Shown here piece after piece: positions 9,525 to 24,813 of a stretch of 64,000 nucleotides of DNA. Source of the stretch: Seriola aureovittata (taxonomy: Eukaryota > Chordata > Actinopteri > Carangiformes > Carangidae). Position 1 is the stretch's first letter. Each line of letters begins with the position of its first letter. The notes beneath the pieces were generated by a model, which did no database searches, was not told the origin of the DNA, and saw only the letters and a list, made by a program, of their open reading frames with translations. A program made the position numbers and the translations under genes. The stretch is from the NCBI RefSeq assembly GCF_021018895.1, contig NC_079374.1:7839712-7903711 (forward strand), given 5' to 3'.

Positions 9525-9543
9525 ACTACAACTCCCATCATCC
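9525..9543 (+). promoter_or_regulatory. ZNF143/STAF-like site of rpl8 promoter
   Basis: The sequence actacaactcccatcatcc fits the ZNF143/STAF motif ACTACAATTCCC. It sits about 60 bases before the presumed transcription start. An ETS-type CCGGAAG follows at 9559-9565. Both are common in promoters of ribosomal-protein and other housekeeping genes. Confidence 0.6.
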
Positions 9544-9586
9544 CCCTCGGTGATTTCTCCGGAAGAAAACCTGCGCTTTTCCTTTG

Positions 9587-9615
9587 CTCTTCCTCTTTCC
9601 GTCAACGGAGTTTAG
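9587..9615 (+). promoter_or_regulatory. rpl8: rpl8 TOP-type start and non-coding exon 1
   Basis: A pyrimidine-rich tract (ctcttcctctttcc) forms the likely 5' terminal oligopyrimidine start typical of ribosomal-protein mRNAs, which places translation under mTOR/LARP1 control. The short untranslated exon ends at 9615 before GTAGGA. The start base 9587 is inferred from the tract; the tract extends a little further 5' and the start may vary by about 15 bases. Confidence 0.6.
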
Positions 9616-9789
9616 GTAGGACATCGACTGTCTGATTTCCCTTCTTATAATCTGCTCTAAATCTTGATTTTCTCAGATCATCCGTTGTAAACGAACATTT
9701 CTAAATGTGCGGCAAATGCATAAGATTAAGACCCACTGAGTATTTTAACGACAGATGGGTGTTTTGAAGCATTTTTGTGTTTGTGTGTA

Positions 9790-9887
9790 GCTCATTGATG
9801 ACATGGCGTAGGGACAGCGGTGTGAAGCGGCTGTGAGGCCGGTCGGCTAGCCGCTACACACGGGACTGATCTGTGTCTGATATGAGC
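9790..9887 (+). ncRNA. Candidate C/D-box snoRNA in rpl8 intron 1
   Basis: A box-C-like TTGATGA (9795-9801) and a box D CTGA (9877-9880) are enclosed by complementary ends GCTCA and TGAGC, giving the terminal stem and kink-turn layout of C/D snoRNAs; the length is 98. Ribosomal-protein introns are common snoRNA hosts. Against it, box C lacks the preferred purine at its first position, internal C'/D' boxes are poor, and I could not name an rRNA target. A chance match is possible. Confidence 0.3.
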
Positions 9888-10737
9888 CGCGTAGAGAAGC
9901 TGGAGATATATTAATTTACACATAACTGTTTAACTTAACAACAGGTTGCAATGTGACTTTATCTAATTAACTGCTGAGTATCGTAGCGTTAAACGATTAG
10001 CTTCGGAAGCTAGCTTGCTAGGCTAACTATAGCTGACAACTTAGTTTGTCAGGAACATGTGAGTTAATTTTTGCCTTTCACCGTTTGTGAAGATATTTTG
10101 ACGTTAGAAAGTAGACGTGTTCAACAAAAGTCAGTACTTTGTTAGTAGCCACAGGCTTAAAAGTGAAATTGATCATGTCAAAATCGTAAATAACGGGCAC
10201 CTGCAGGTCTGAAAGTCATGAAACGCATTGAAATGACTTCTAAGGCCTTACAATAATTAAAGTTGATCAAATATTATTTCTTGCCCTCTATATCCTGTAA
10301 TGTTTGTTATAAAGTTTTCTTGCACTAGGTGGTCTACCCTGCAGCTTACATAGACCAAGGCTGTTAATTAAGTGAATTGAATTATTATGAGTTATTGGTA
10401 TATTTACAGGAAGTCAGGGTGTCTGCACATCTTTAAAAGCCTTAAAACACTCAGTTTCATCATGAAAAGGTCTTTAATAGTGAATTTTTTAAGTTAGTTA
10501 AAACTGGCTTGTGTTTAATGGTTTAATAATGATGGGAATTAGTGTGATACTGCTTTATGTCACACCAAAAATATGACATAAATGTAATGCACCTGGTAAA
10601 TGCTTTTAGGCTACATCATCACTACTGGTTTTCATTGGTATCTGTCATTCTTACGCCAATGTGATTGTAAAATATGCATTTTACGTGGAATTAAAAGGTT
10701 GTTAAAAAGTTAACCATTGAAGTTGAAGAAACCCTGA

Positions 10738-13288
<2,551 letters not shown>

Positions 13289-13304
13289 ATCTGAATTTCT
13301 TGAT

Positions 13305-13310
13305 AATAAA
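13305..13310 (+). terminator. rpl8: rpl8 polyadenylation signal
   Basis: AATAAA lies 17 bases after the stop codon, giving the very short 3' UTR usual for ribosomal-protein mRNAs. Confidence 0.85.
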
Positions 13311-13544
13311 ACATGTTCCAAAAAGGATTTGTTCACTTGCTTCATTTATGGACTCACACATGGGTCAAAATGTAAAACATGTTTAAATTATATCCATTGT
13401 TAATGTCACTAGGTAACGTCTGTGCTTCTTCCCTCAGATAAGTCACATGATGTGATGTAATGGTAATTCTACAGCTGCTCAAATTTGGGGTTTTATTTGC
13501 ATTTCTTATATGAAAATGATTCTTTTGTGGGTGTTGCTGCTGAT

Positions 13545-13770
13545 AATTGATCATCTGCATGCCCCAGCAGAAATCTAGATTCATCAGATCAGGCTGTTTT
13601 CCCAGTCTTATCTGTTGAGTTTTGGCGAACCTGTGCCCACCTCAGCCTCAGATTTCTGTTCTCGGCTGACAGTCTAACTCGATCAACCTCAAGGTTCAAC
13701 ATGTTGCGAGATCCTTCTCTGCCCACCACATTTTAAAGAGTGCTACCATGATTGGTTGATCGGATAGGTG
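13545..13770 (-). mobile_element. Decayed Tc1/mariner transposase fragment
   Basis: On the minus strand the sequence follows a widespread fish Tc1/mariner-type element: the region around 'tctagatttctgctgggg' preceded by 'ctgatgaatctag', then 'cacaggttcgccaaaact', 'ctgtcagccgagaacagaa' and 'caaccttgaggttgatcg'. Stops and indels interrupt the transposase frame, and neither terminal inverted repeat is in place. It is an inactive internal fragment. Confidence 0.65.
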
Positions 13771-14248
13771 TTCCCAAGGAAGTGCCTGGTGAAAAGTACA
13801 GTAATATGACGGACAATTAAATGAGTTAGTGCCATAATATCATTTGAGAAGACAGCTCAAATGATGTAGAATCCACACAATATAAACCTCATGAGGGTGC
13901 GATTCACTACAGGAGTGCATGATGGGATTGCATTAGTTTTAACTATCTAATAAACTTCCAACTGGGTGTATGGACGCTAGAGGGAGTTCATGTATCGGGA
14001 CAGTTCATGTGCCGCACTAGATCTATTCATAGAATAGATGATATAATAGTGCAGTAGTTGCAAACTTTATTTAGCTTGTGACCCCTTAAAATTATGAGCA
14101 GTGAAACCAAAGAAAGATTTCCCCTCTTGGATTTTCATTTGGAGTCTACAGATATGAAGATGGTAAGGAGAAGTTATCAAGAAAAAAAAAATTTAAATTT
14201 TGTAAAACAGAAAATTAAAACATAAATTTTGTCCCACATTAAAGTTGT

Positions 14249-14630
14249 CAGTTTATTAGGTACACCAAGTTAAACCTAATGTAGGCGAACACAACAGTCC
14301 TGCAATGATTCCTACCTTCATGAAGGTTATAATTTTTAGTTTGTGTTGAAACTTTTTTTTTTAGAAGCATATCAATTCAACTGTATGATCATTATAGAGG
14401 ATGTAGTTTATGATGCTGTTTAACTGTCTCGCGTTATACTGATGGGTGTCACTATTATTTTGTCCACCCCATTCCTGTCAATCACAGTTCAACAGCACCA
14501 CAAACTGCAGCCTCCAGAACGATCATACAGCCTCAACAAAGACTGATTATAACCTTGGTGAAGCCAGGATTTATTGCAGGTCTGTTGTATTAGACGGCAT
14601 TAGTTTTATCTAGGTGTACCTAACAAACTG
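14249..14630. mobile_element. Snap-back MITE with TTAGGTACACC-type termini
   Basis: The left end cagtttattaggtacacc (14249-14266) is matched by the inverted right end ggtgtacctaacaaactg (14613-14630) with one difference. Inside, longer inverted similarity is seen (cctgcaatgattcctacctt … attataacc versus gattataacc … ccaggatttattgcagg), so the 382-bp element can fold on itself. It has no coding capacity. It is flanked by TGT on both sides, possibly a short target duplication. This is a known style of non-autonomous teleost DNA transposon; I do not assign a superfamily. Confidence 0.8.
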
Positions 14631-14639
14631 TGTGCCCAG

Positions 14640-15204
14640 CATTACATGACAAGTTAAGTGAACTTGATGTGTAAAATCAGAATACCTCTTTAAGATGTTA
14701 AATGAGTCACATGACCAAATGTCCTTACATTTACATTCAGAGCAGAATAAACCAACAGTAACTTCATAACTTGGTACATAATTCAGCACTTAAATCTGTC
14801 AAATTACTGTCTCAATAACAGCAAATGTGGAAATGTGGCGCATTTAGGCAGCTAGTATGTAAATCAGAGCTAAATTTATTAATCGTTATTGAACTGACAC
14901 AATATTTAACAACAGCTGTTTTGATAGTTATCAAAAATGCAAAAGAAAATAAGAAAACACTAACACTGGTTGTGGCTTCTCAAATGTGAGTACATGCTGG
15001 TTTTCTTTGACAATAAGTCTAGGAGCTTTAGGTTTTGAATGGTTGGTTGGACGTAGGTAGTTTGAATATGTCAACTTGAGCTTTATTAAACTGTGATGGA
15101 CACTTTTCTCAATTGTTTTACACAATGGTAAATCAATAATTAAAATAACTTAGTTGCTTGTGTATAGAAATTGGCTAATTTCTGGATATACACAAGTAAA
15201 AATG
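14640..15204. other. Intergenic between MITE and usp9x 3' end
   Basis: AT-rich sequence without a recognisable gene, repeat end or RNA. Confidence 0.4.
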
Positions 15205-15228
15205 AGACACAGGCAAGATTCCATGTTC

Positions 15229-15234
15229 TTTATT
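15229..15234 (-). terminator. usp9x: usp9x distal polyadenylation signal
   Basis: TTTATT on the plus strand is AATAAA in the transcript, with no later strong candidate before the MITE. Confidence 0.5.
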
Positions 15235-16874
15235 TGCTAAGGGCGCAATGCTTTTTTTTTTGTTATATTTCTGTGCACAAAAAACCTCACAAAGTGAAAG
15301 TCCACATCGCGACTGTAGCTCCAGAATTCAACGTCACACCATGGCCAAAACAAAAGTCGGCAAAAAACAGGGCGCAGAACTCTGTACAGTCAATATCTTC
15401 TTTAAAAATAACACAAGGACAAAAATGTTCCTCTTAAATCAAATTCTATTTTTAGTGAAATACAACAAAATAAATTCTATAAAATAAGAGCAAAATATTT
15501 AAATATAATACGGTGGGCAGAATATTTTCATTTGCAGGAGTATTTGGTATGTTTTAGACAAAAAAAAAAAAAAAAAAAAGAAAAAGAAAAGAAAAGAAAA
15601 ATTAAAAAAAATACACGCATTCAAGTTACCAATTAAATACAGTATTTACTGATGTTTACCTTTTACTCCTACAGAATTACAAGTTAGCTCAAGTTGCAAC
15701 ATGACTAACCAGCTGCTATTCTTACGGTACAACCCTGCTGTGGAACCTACTCTCCATGGAGCGAGAGGACGAGGGTCTCACTGACGCTCAGGATCGGTAA
15801 CTTCATCCCAAACCACAGCCAGACGCCAAACCTGACCGGCTCCATTGCAGAAAGGAAGCCGATGGGCAACAAGTCTGTCTACAACTAGGCTCTATTGAAG
15901 AGACAGAAGCAAACCACACAGTCTATTATACACCAGATAACCCAGTGCAGCAATTCTGTTGCATATGTGTTTCATTTTTCAGAATTCCTATAGATGAAAG
16001 CTAAGCTGTCTATCCCACCAAAACTGGCTGCCAAATGTAAAGTTGTAGGATTATGATGAGCAATTGAAAAGCCACTTATTCATACATTGGTTCAAAATAT
16101 CGCCCTCATTGTAGATAGGGTAGACGAGTAGAAAAAAAACAAACAAAAAACCTAAGGGTAACAACACCCCTCTGGAGATGTGGATTAAGAACATCTTTAG
16201 GTTGTTATGATCACAAGTCTTCCCTTGGGCTACACTATTCTGGTGAGAAGCCATGCTAAATGTTACAGCATATTAACTAGAGCTTCAAAAAGGATTGAAT
16301 TAATTACCAGAAAAAAAAAAGAAAGAAAGAAAAAAAAAAAACGAAAGAAAAAACAAAAACAAAAGAAAAACAAAAGAAAAAAAAAAAGAAAGGCAATGAG
16401 TTTCAGAACAATGTTGCATCACTGCTTTTTCACATCAACCAAACACCGTAAAAGTCCACCCGACCATTCCATATCTCACACTAAAACCAACCACAGCTCG
16501 TGAGTTGATTTGGCATGGGTCATAAGGTTGCCAAGGAGGTTAAGAATAATAATATTAATTATGATAATAACAATGCGTCCTTCTACAGTTGAATGACCAG
16601 TAACCGTCCGATGGTAGAACAAACTTTACTGCTGAGCATGGGTGATAAAACAAAGAGGAGTTGTTGTCTTCTTACAGTTTTTTTTGGGCATTTTTCTTAT
16701 TTATAATATCCATTTTTGTTTTTCATAATATCTGCAACATCTCCCAACAGCAAACCACACAGAGTTATGCTACTGGGGGACCTGAACAGTCAAAAACATT
16801 AACATACTATGTACACCTTTTCGTCGTGTAGACAAGCGCATCAGCATCGTCAGCTCTGGGTAAATTTGTTTTTC

Positions 16875-16880
16875 TTTATT
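16875..16880 (-). terminator. usp9x: usp9x proximal polyadenylation signal
   Basis: AATAAA on the minus strand about 265 bases after the stop codon. It could give a short-UTR isoform. Confidence 0.4.
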
Positions 16881-17144
16881 AGAACTCTTGTCCACTCCCT
16901 CGCCTCTGCAGCCACCAGCAGGCCCCTGTCACACGGTCAGGCAGCCCCAGGCCAGGGAAGAGCACCTCCCTCAGGCTGACGGGAGAGAAACGGCCTGGAG
17001 AGGATGGGAGGCCTGGCTCTGCCCTGCCCTGGGGCCAGAGAGAGAGAAAGAGAGAGGCCCGATGAGGAGCTCTGTTGACCAAAGGATGAGAGGAAGGAGA
17101 GCGGGACGATGGAGGCTCGAGGCACAGCAGAGGGGGAGGGGATG

Positions 17145-20100
17145 TTACTCCTTAGGCGGGGCAGGTGCTGGGGTAGAGGTGGGGGCGGGGGTGACTTCCT
17201 CGGTGCTCTCCCAGTTCTCTTGTGCTCGCGGGCCTGGGCCAGGAGTGGGACCAGGGCCTGGGGTGGGGGTCTGGGTAGGGCCAGGAGTCGGTGCAGAGGC
17301 AGGACCAGGACGCTGGGGGTTGTTCATGTGCTGAGCAGCAGGCCCTGTATACGGCTGCCCATGGGGGTGGTTGTTCTGTTCAGGAGGAGAAAGTGGACAA
17401 AAATCAGTGGCTTGAAATTACTACATTGTTCAATTAAAAGTATTTGATGCTTCACTTAAAAATAATGAATTTGTCCAAGCACCCACAGCCACATGTTTTA
17501 GACATGTCCAAGGCTGGCAGATTTCTGGACACACAAATATCTGTGCAACAACTGTATGCAGTCTGGTAATATCCTATGTTTTTATTCTTAACAGATCCCA
17601 TGAAATGACCCCTAACAGTAAAGTGTACTTACAAGTATCATCTATGTATCTAAACCTGACATTTTGTGTTTTGCGTGTATTTTATTCCCTCCTAGGGACA
17701 GGCATTGCATATTTATCATAGGCTTTACATACTGTGGTAATAGTTGATGTTTGGCCCTCTACAAATACAAGAAATATCTTATTCCTCTGCGCCATATTAA
17801 CACACAACATGCCACATCACTACACCAGGTAACACGTTCCTTCATTAGCATGAATGTGGGGAAAGTCGTATATTTTGATACAAATTCCACATACACCATC
17901 CCGCTGCTGGAAATAGTTGCATACCAAATATACATAAATATCCAGCTGAAAGTAGTCCCCAACCAACTCACCATATACTAATATGAATAACTTTTCCTTA
18001 AAACTACAGAAGCTTTACAGGAAAGTATTTGGCAATTTTTAAAGTATATTTGTGTGTTGTATCTTTTATTTTTTTTTTTATTGAAGTCTTTACTGAGAAC
18101 AAATTGTCTTCTGGCTGAGAGCCACAGACAGTCCATCTCTCAGGGGTTTTCAATGTCCTCTGCCTAATGCTTTGGTCTTTCAACAGGATTTGTTAACAAT
18201 AAACATATGGAGTATGTCCAGCCTTATTCCTTAAGGATCCTAATCCTTTAACGGCCATATTCGGTGCGGTCTCGAAGAACTTAAAGATCACAGCTAACCA
18301 AGCAGGGACCAGTTAGATAAGGTAATGTTACATGTCACATTTAAACACATGTGCACCACTCAAGACTGGGAGAGGAAGTTTTTAGAAGATCGGGCAACAA
18401 TTATTTAATTTTTTTTCCAAAACAGAGTGAATCTCCATTAGTGAGTGTAAAGTAACAGTATATTCTCCTCTTTTCTTTTTCTCCTTTATAACATATAATA
18501 ATATTTTTTCAATGGCAATAGATACAAGTTGTAACACTTACATTTAATAAAAGGTGTACTACACACTATAATGTAGTTGTACACAGCTACAAAGCACATT
18601 TTAAGTGTTTATTTATGTACATTATTTGTCAGCAGTTATAACATCTTCAATGAAGACAGGTTTTTATTTTAAGTGTGTTATATTGTTATTCATTATCTGT
18701 TCATACACAAGCTTCTACTTATGGGTGCTTACAGCAAGAGTTATAGCTGTTGACAAATATCTGCTACATCTGCTTACAACTACATTAGATAAACCATTTA
18801 TTACATGTTTATATACAGTCCTAAACGCTAAATACGGTGGCCTAAAATAATGTAAAGCTTGATAAAAGAATTTGTGAGAATGGCTTGTTTTTTGATTTAT
18901 ACTTTTAAAAAGTGCATATTCTTAAATGTGTATTTGAACAACAGATGTTCATTTGTGGTATAGCATAAAAAAAGTTGATGTTTGTTGCATTACCACAAAT
19001 TGACGGTTTGTGTGAGCTCTCATGCACAAAATAATACTATGTACCATGTACTATGTAATACTATGTTGCCATGGTTACTGGCTTTATTCACAGCTATTGC
19101 GAGACTGGCTACAGGAAGAGATGAAACTTCCATGTTGCTTCTTTCTGCTCTGCTTTTATAGATAAGACACAAATAGCGAATGTGACTATCCCAGCAGAGT
19201 GAAAGAACCATAATATCCTTGAAACATCACCGGGTGTCACGGAGAGGTAAACGTGCACCGTGGATGTAAAAATGTAAATGTAAATGCAAACGGCGCATAC
19301 CTGCTGAAACTGGGTGGTTCCAGGAGAATGTGGGTACAGAGAGGTGTCCTCAGGTGGGGAGGAGTCTTGATCATCAGGTGCTTCCTGTTCATCTGGCTCC
19401 TAGCAGATGTGAGAAAAACGATGACAAATTCATCTCAACATTCAAAGAAAATTAGATTTAAAAAAACAAAACAAAAACAATATCAATATATAAAGTAGGA
19501 ATTGCTTATTTATTTGAACAAAGCAGTGGGTGTGTTTTTAAGCTTGGCATTTCGGTGTGAAATGGCTGCGTGGGAAAGTCAAATTTCCAACTGTTATGTT
19601 ATCAAGTAAATGAGGCTTAAATGAGATTTGATTATGTGTGTGGGTGGATTCTACACCTGAGAGCATCCTCTCTGCACGAGAGCTGCTGCTAGTTCTTTAG
19701 AAACAGAGCTAACACAAGATCCACATGAACCTCTTATTTCAATTTGGCCATTTTCAAAGTATAATTTGTATTTTCCTTTTTTTGAAGTAAAGAGAATTCT
19801 CAATAACACCAGCCTTTTCCTCTGTTATATCATTTATCTGTGTGAAGATTAAGTACATAGTATATGTCTAAAATTTAATGTGCGTGTAATATGTTTAACA
19901 TAAAGTACAACATGATTTTAACTTAGAAATAGAGAAATAACTGAACCTTTTCAGGCTACTAACACAAATGTGTGATATGAGAAACTAGCCATTAGACATT
20001 ATTTAGCTAAAGACTGAAAATCTCAATTATGAATTCTTTTAAGTTTTTTTTTTTTTTTTTTTTTTTTAACTATTAATGATTTGATGCAGCAAAAAAAAAA

Positions 20101-23100
20101 AAAAAAAAAAAGATTGACAACCTTGTGTTAGAGGTTGTTTTGTCAACTGGTGCCCTTATTTTTCCAACTAACAGGCGGGTTTATTCAGTTTTTAAATTTC
20201 TGTTTGCAAGTACATAAACTCTAATGTTAACATATATTTATATTTAAAATGTTAACTTCCAAAATGACAAAAGCCTATGAATACGCAGTATAGTGGCTCC
20301 AATTGCATAATAAAGAACAAAATATTGCTTAATGCAGAGCACAGTCCTAGTCTCACTTCAAATACTGTAACTACTACTGAGTACTGAAGTATAGCTGAGG
20401 CTTGGAGTTTTCAATCAGATGCAGGTGGCTGGCAGAACCACAGTTTGAGTTGGAGAGGAAGCAAAAAACTGGCAAAAAAGCATTAGATTGAGATGGAAGA
20501 CCGTCTTTGTCAGTGCTGTTGCTTTGGCGAATAAATGGGACTGGGCAGCAGCACAGCAAGAGAACAAAGATCTGTTCACCGTGTGCAGCTGCATAACATG
20601 ATTTCTTATGCCAGTTACACTGTATAGTATCTCACATCTCACCAGCAGCAACTCTACCTTTTCCTTTACTATAATAGCGAACAACAGAATGAATGATAGC
20701 AATTTTTACTTTATCATTCATCTATGTTTACAATCTGTTTTAATAACACAATGTGAACATGTGAATAATTTGACAAGTAAACATACTAACATACACAAGA
20801 TAGAAAGACAATAATATCCATTTCAAGGGGTAATATACTAGAAATAAAATGGTTGACAACTCAAAGTGCTAATTCATTTACTGTCTATAAATCTTTCTAG
20901 CAGTTTGTATAAACACAGCTTTACTCTATTCTCCTGTATTTAACTTTTTATATTATATTTTTATCCAAATTGTGTCCAAAAATAAAATGGGGCAAAGTTA
21001 ACAAAATTATTAAAAAACTACCAGGACAACATGACACAATGTTCCTAGCCTCTGTCACTGAAGACTGTCCAAGCTACAGGAAACTAAAAATTATGCAATT
21101 CTAACAAGTGTTAACTGTGTTGGAGACCTAAGCCCTGATTAACTGTTCATTGCTTCTATACTAATTCTTTAATTCAATTTTGTTTCATTTCCTTCCTTGA
21201 TGTCGTGGTGCCTGGAATACTGACCTTCCCTGGGCTTCCCTGAGTACACTTGAGCTGTGTATGGAATATTACAGGAGAAGTGTGTCATTTGACTGGATTT
21301 GTCAACATAAAAATACAAGTAACTTATTTTAGAGCAAAAAAATAATATTTGTATGCATTGTGAACTGCAGCCATGAATCAATACAAAACATATTCAGCAT
21401 GGTAAACATATCATGGCTGTAGCTTAGAGTGGAACTGTTTAACATTTAATGACTTGCTGGAAACTCTAAATTAACCGATCAATCATCAAGTCTATTAAAT
21501 GTCAGATTTTTAATTTTTTTTTTTTTCTATGAAATCATATCAAATGTCAGAAAAAAGCCACAGCTAAAACAAAAATAAGATACATAATCCATTCATAATT
21601 ACACGAGATAGAAAAATGGTAAATCAATCATTAAAATGACAATAAATTTTCTGGTAGCACTCATAAATACAACCCAGTTAAATACTGGTCATGTTACGTC
21701 ATTCAATGAGTTGCTGACGTGATGTGGTACACATCAGGGTCAAGTTGCTAAAGCTCCTCTGGCTCAGTCATTCAGTATTTCTGTGGGATTTTTCTGTTAC
21801 TTTTACCACTGTACACCATTTTTAACATGTTCCCATAACAACCTGGGTCATGTAGGTCATTTTCAATATTCATGTGGCCTGCTTGATTTTATTTGCATAT
21901 AACAGAAAGACCCCTTCCATACTGATGTTTGACTTGATCAGAAAAGTTTGATGTTTTTCACTATAAATCATTTGATCACATGTATACCTGTATACAGGTT
22001 AGAAAAAAAGTGTCTTTAAGCTTAAGATACTGCTATTGTGTGGCTCTCTGAGCACAACTGCTGTACACTGTAAGATAACGTTAATTGGAAATTAAGCAAA
22101 GTGTGAGAATGTGTGCAAAAGGTATAAAGTCAATGCCATTACCTCCTCAGGACAGAGTTCACAGGCCTTGGCCAGTGTCATACGTGCACTGTGCGAACGC
22201 TCCAGGAAATATCCGTTGGACGTCTCATTGCTCTGAACCGGAGGGGACCAGTTGTTGTAGGTGTACTGGGGGTTCCCTGTGTATGGCCTCCTCTCCAGCT
22301 CGTCCCCTAACCACTCTACTGCCCATGTCCACTTCCGCTTCAGGTCACCATTACTCTGTGTGAACATGAAGAACATGCTGATTAACAGATGCAGTAGGCT
22401 GTTTTTTTTTTTTAAACACATTTTTTTAAGCACTGCTGTGCTTGGACAGGAGAAAAGCCAGTAGAGCAGTGGTTCATATTTAATCAGCCTTGTTAGCTAG
22501 TGTGAGGCAGAAACTGGTGGAGATCCATGTAGAGATGTAGCGAGTACAGGAAATACAAATAATCCTAATTGCGGGGGATAATGCTCTTCATCAAGGAAAA
22601 TTAACTGGGTCTGACGACAGGAAAACTTCCCAAGTTATCTAACATTTTCAAATCATGAATCAGAAACTGATTTCATGGCATATGTGTAGTGTAACGTGAC
22701 ACATCCATATGTGAGCACTGTACCTGTAGGATCTGATAAGCCACAGAACAGTTGCTGAACAGGGCCACCATGCACTTGATGCACTGGTAGGCCCGTTTCT
22801 GGTAGTGGTTCTTGGATCGCTGGATGGTGTCAAAAAGCCCATCTCTGTCATCTGGAATTCCCTTCAGCACATTGTGGATCCTGTTAACCAAAAAGAAAAA
22901 AGGAGAAATTTAAACTATGATCACACTGAAAACAGCGCAGAACTCATAATGTACACCATGAGCAATCAGTCTGACCTGTGTGTCTGCCACGAGTCCTCGA
23001 TGAGCAGGATCTGTAGCAGCAAGTCCAGGTAAGGCCTCAGCTCATAGGTGTAGGAGTACGCCACCTGCAGACAAACAACACATGTATAAGTGAATATGAA

Positions 23101-24813
23101 CTCTTTGGGGCACGTGCAGGTGGGCTACCAACATAATTATTGATGTTCTGTTTGTCATAAGAAGCAATTTGGCATTTACCTGCCAGAGCAGTTCACTGAG
23201 CACAGTGGAAGAGAACTGGGGGTTCTCCCAGCAGCTGAAGCGAAGCAGCTTCACCGTTTCCTCAGAGTTGCTGCAGTCTTCAATGATCTTCTTTACGTAG
23301 CTGGTCCTCACAAACAGGATCTCTGCCACCAGCTGCTGCACAGGCATCACTGGGGCTGTCAGGTTGGTGTCCCCATACGGGTTAGGAAGAGGAGGGTTAC
23401 CTGGGTATGGTAGAGGAGAAGAAATTTAGAGAAACCCTGATCTGAAATACATATCAGACATATATACTTTCTTCCTTTTCTTTCTGCGTTCACTCTTCAT
23501 CTCTGAAAGCCCTCAGCTCCAAGCTCTGTTAACACAATACAGAGGCCCAGAGTGGCTGGTTTGTCAGTCACTTGATCCTGAGCAAGGATGAAAATCCTCA
23601 TGGGGCTCCAACTCTCAGCACCACTACAACAGGCTGTTTCACAAGTTATTACTGCTTCACATCAGCTGAGTTCATATCACGTTTAGTGTGGCCTAAGAGT
23701 CAGATACACTCACCATTGATGGAGGACTGCATGCGTGAGGAAACATCACAGCAGCGGACCAACTGGGAAACCACAGTGTACAACTTGCCCAGCTCAGCGT
23801 ACTGGTACTTAATGGGAGGGCCGGGACCCTCGTCCAGAGCAACCAACATGAACGTGGCAGGGACATTCAGCTTGAGCAGCTGGGTCTTTTCTGCCAAACC
23901 TGTGGGGGTGGGGGGTGGGGTGGGGTGGGGTAGTGAGACAGAAAGCAGCATTTTAAGTCCCAAATCATTAATTATATCTTGCATGAATCTTTCTTGTACA
24001 GTTCAGAGGAACAGATGTACATGACAGGTGGGTGAAGACTTTGTGCTCCTTACCCAGATTGGCGTACATGACAAAGAGGTTGAAGTACTGCTGCAGGTGA
24101 CGGCCGTGTTCAGAAACCTCTCTTCTGAGCAGGTTGAGTACAGCTCTCAACAGGTGGTCACTTAGACTGAGGTTATCACAGCCCTGATATATAAACACAG
24201 AAAACAACAGTTAAAAACCACAGCTGGGTTAGATCAATCAAAAGTACAACACGAGAAACCTCTCAGTAATAAACTATGATAGAAACTGCCTGCCAGGAAA
24301 CTTGTATTTAAAAATAGCTTCAAGCATCTTTCAGAAAGTCCTAATAAAACACATTTTCCACGCAGGTCAACTGGCACCAACCTGAGCAGAGGGTCCAGGC
24401 GAGGCGGTGGGGGAGGGGCAGGGGCCGTCTTGCAGGGAGAAGTGAGCGATGAAGACAATGAGCTTGGCAAATGCACCACGCACCTCAGCGCTCGGGCACT
24501 CAAGCAGGTACTCGGAGAACCGGTTAGGGTAAGCAAACAAAACGTTGTGTGCAAACCAATAGCGTACATTCTTACTGTGTCTCAGCAGGATGCAGAGGGC
24601 ATCATACCTAGAGGGAAGGACGAGGAAAATAATTATAAAAAACGGGCAAAACAGAGAAAAATCCAAAAACAGAGGCAAACAAAGCTTACCAGTCACTGGC
24701 AGGACCCCGTACTACTTTCTTGGTGTGAAAACCTGTGCTGAAGAGGAACCTAGCAGCCAGCTGAGCACTTATCATAGCAATCTCCTCTGCCTCTGGCAGA
24801 AGATGGTCTTGTC
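17145..24813 (-). CDS. usp9x: usp9x coding exons 36-45 (C-terminal region)
   Basis: Exons: 24813-24690, 24607-24382, 24183-24054, 23899-23714, 23400-23180, 23064-22976, 22880-22724, 22355-22143, 19399-19301, 17375-17145. Conserved motifs include [60 protein letters not shown] and [20 protein letters not shown]. The last exon encodes a tail rich in Pro, Thr, Gly and Ala ([19 protein letters not shown]) before [12 protein letters not shown] and the stop at 17147-17145. This tail is longer than the mammalian one as I remember it. The acceptor of exon 39 uses a CCCCA-repeat pyrimidine tract. Confidence 0.95.

Larger units (their letters stand above)
15205..17144 (-). other. usp9x: usp9x 3' untranslated region
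   Basis: From the stop codon at 17147-17145 the transcript runs leftward. Two minus-strand AATAAA signals are candidates for its end: a proximal one at 16880-16875, giving a UTR of about 290 bases, and a distal one at 15234-15229, giving about 1.9 kb. The UTR holds a poly-A run (15562-15581 on the plus strand) and a GAAA/A-rich tract at 16310-16393, both pyrimidine-rich in the RNA. Lysine-rich ORFs over the tract are low-complexity artefacts. Confidence 0.6.

Noticed and set aside
14249..14630. Structured RNA gene suggested by the large hairpin potential
   Set aside because: The inverted ends with TTAGGTACACC and lack of other features are explained by a MITE.
16207..16503. 98-codon lysine-rich ORF
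   Set aside because: It is produced by the GAAA/A-rich tract in the usp9x 3' UTR.
23572..24024. 150-codon plus-strand ORF
   Set aside because: It is a shadow over usp9x exon 39 and neighbouring intron; the minus strand carries the conserved protein.
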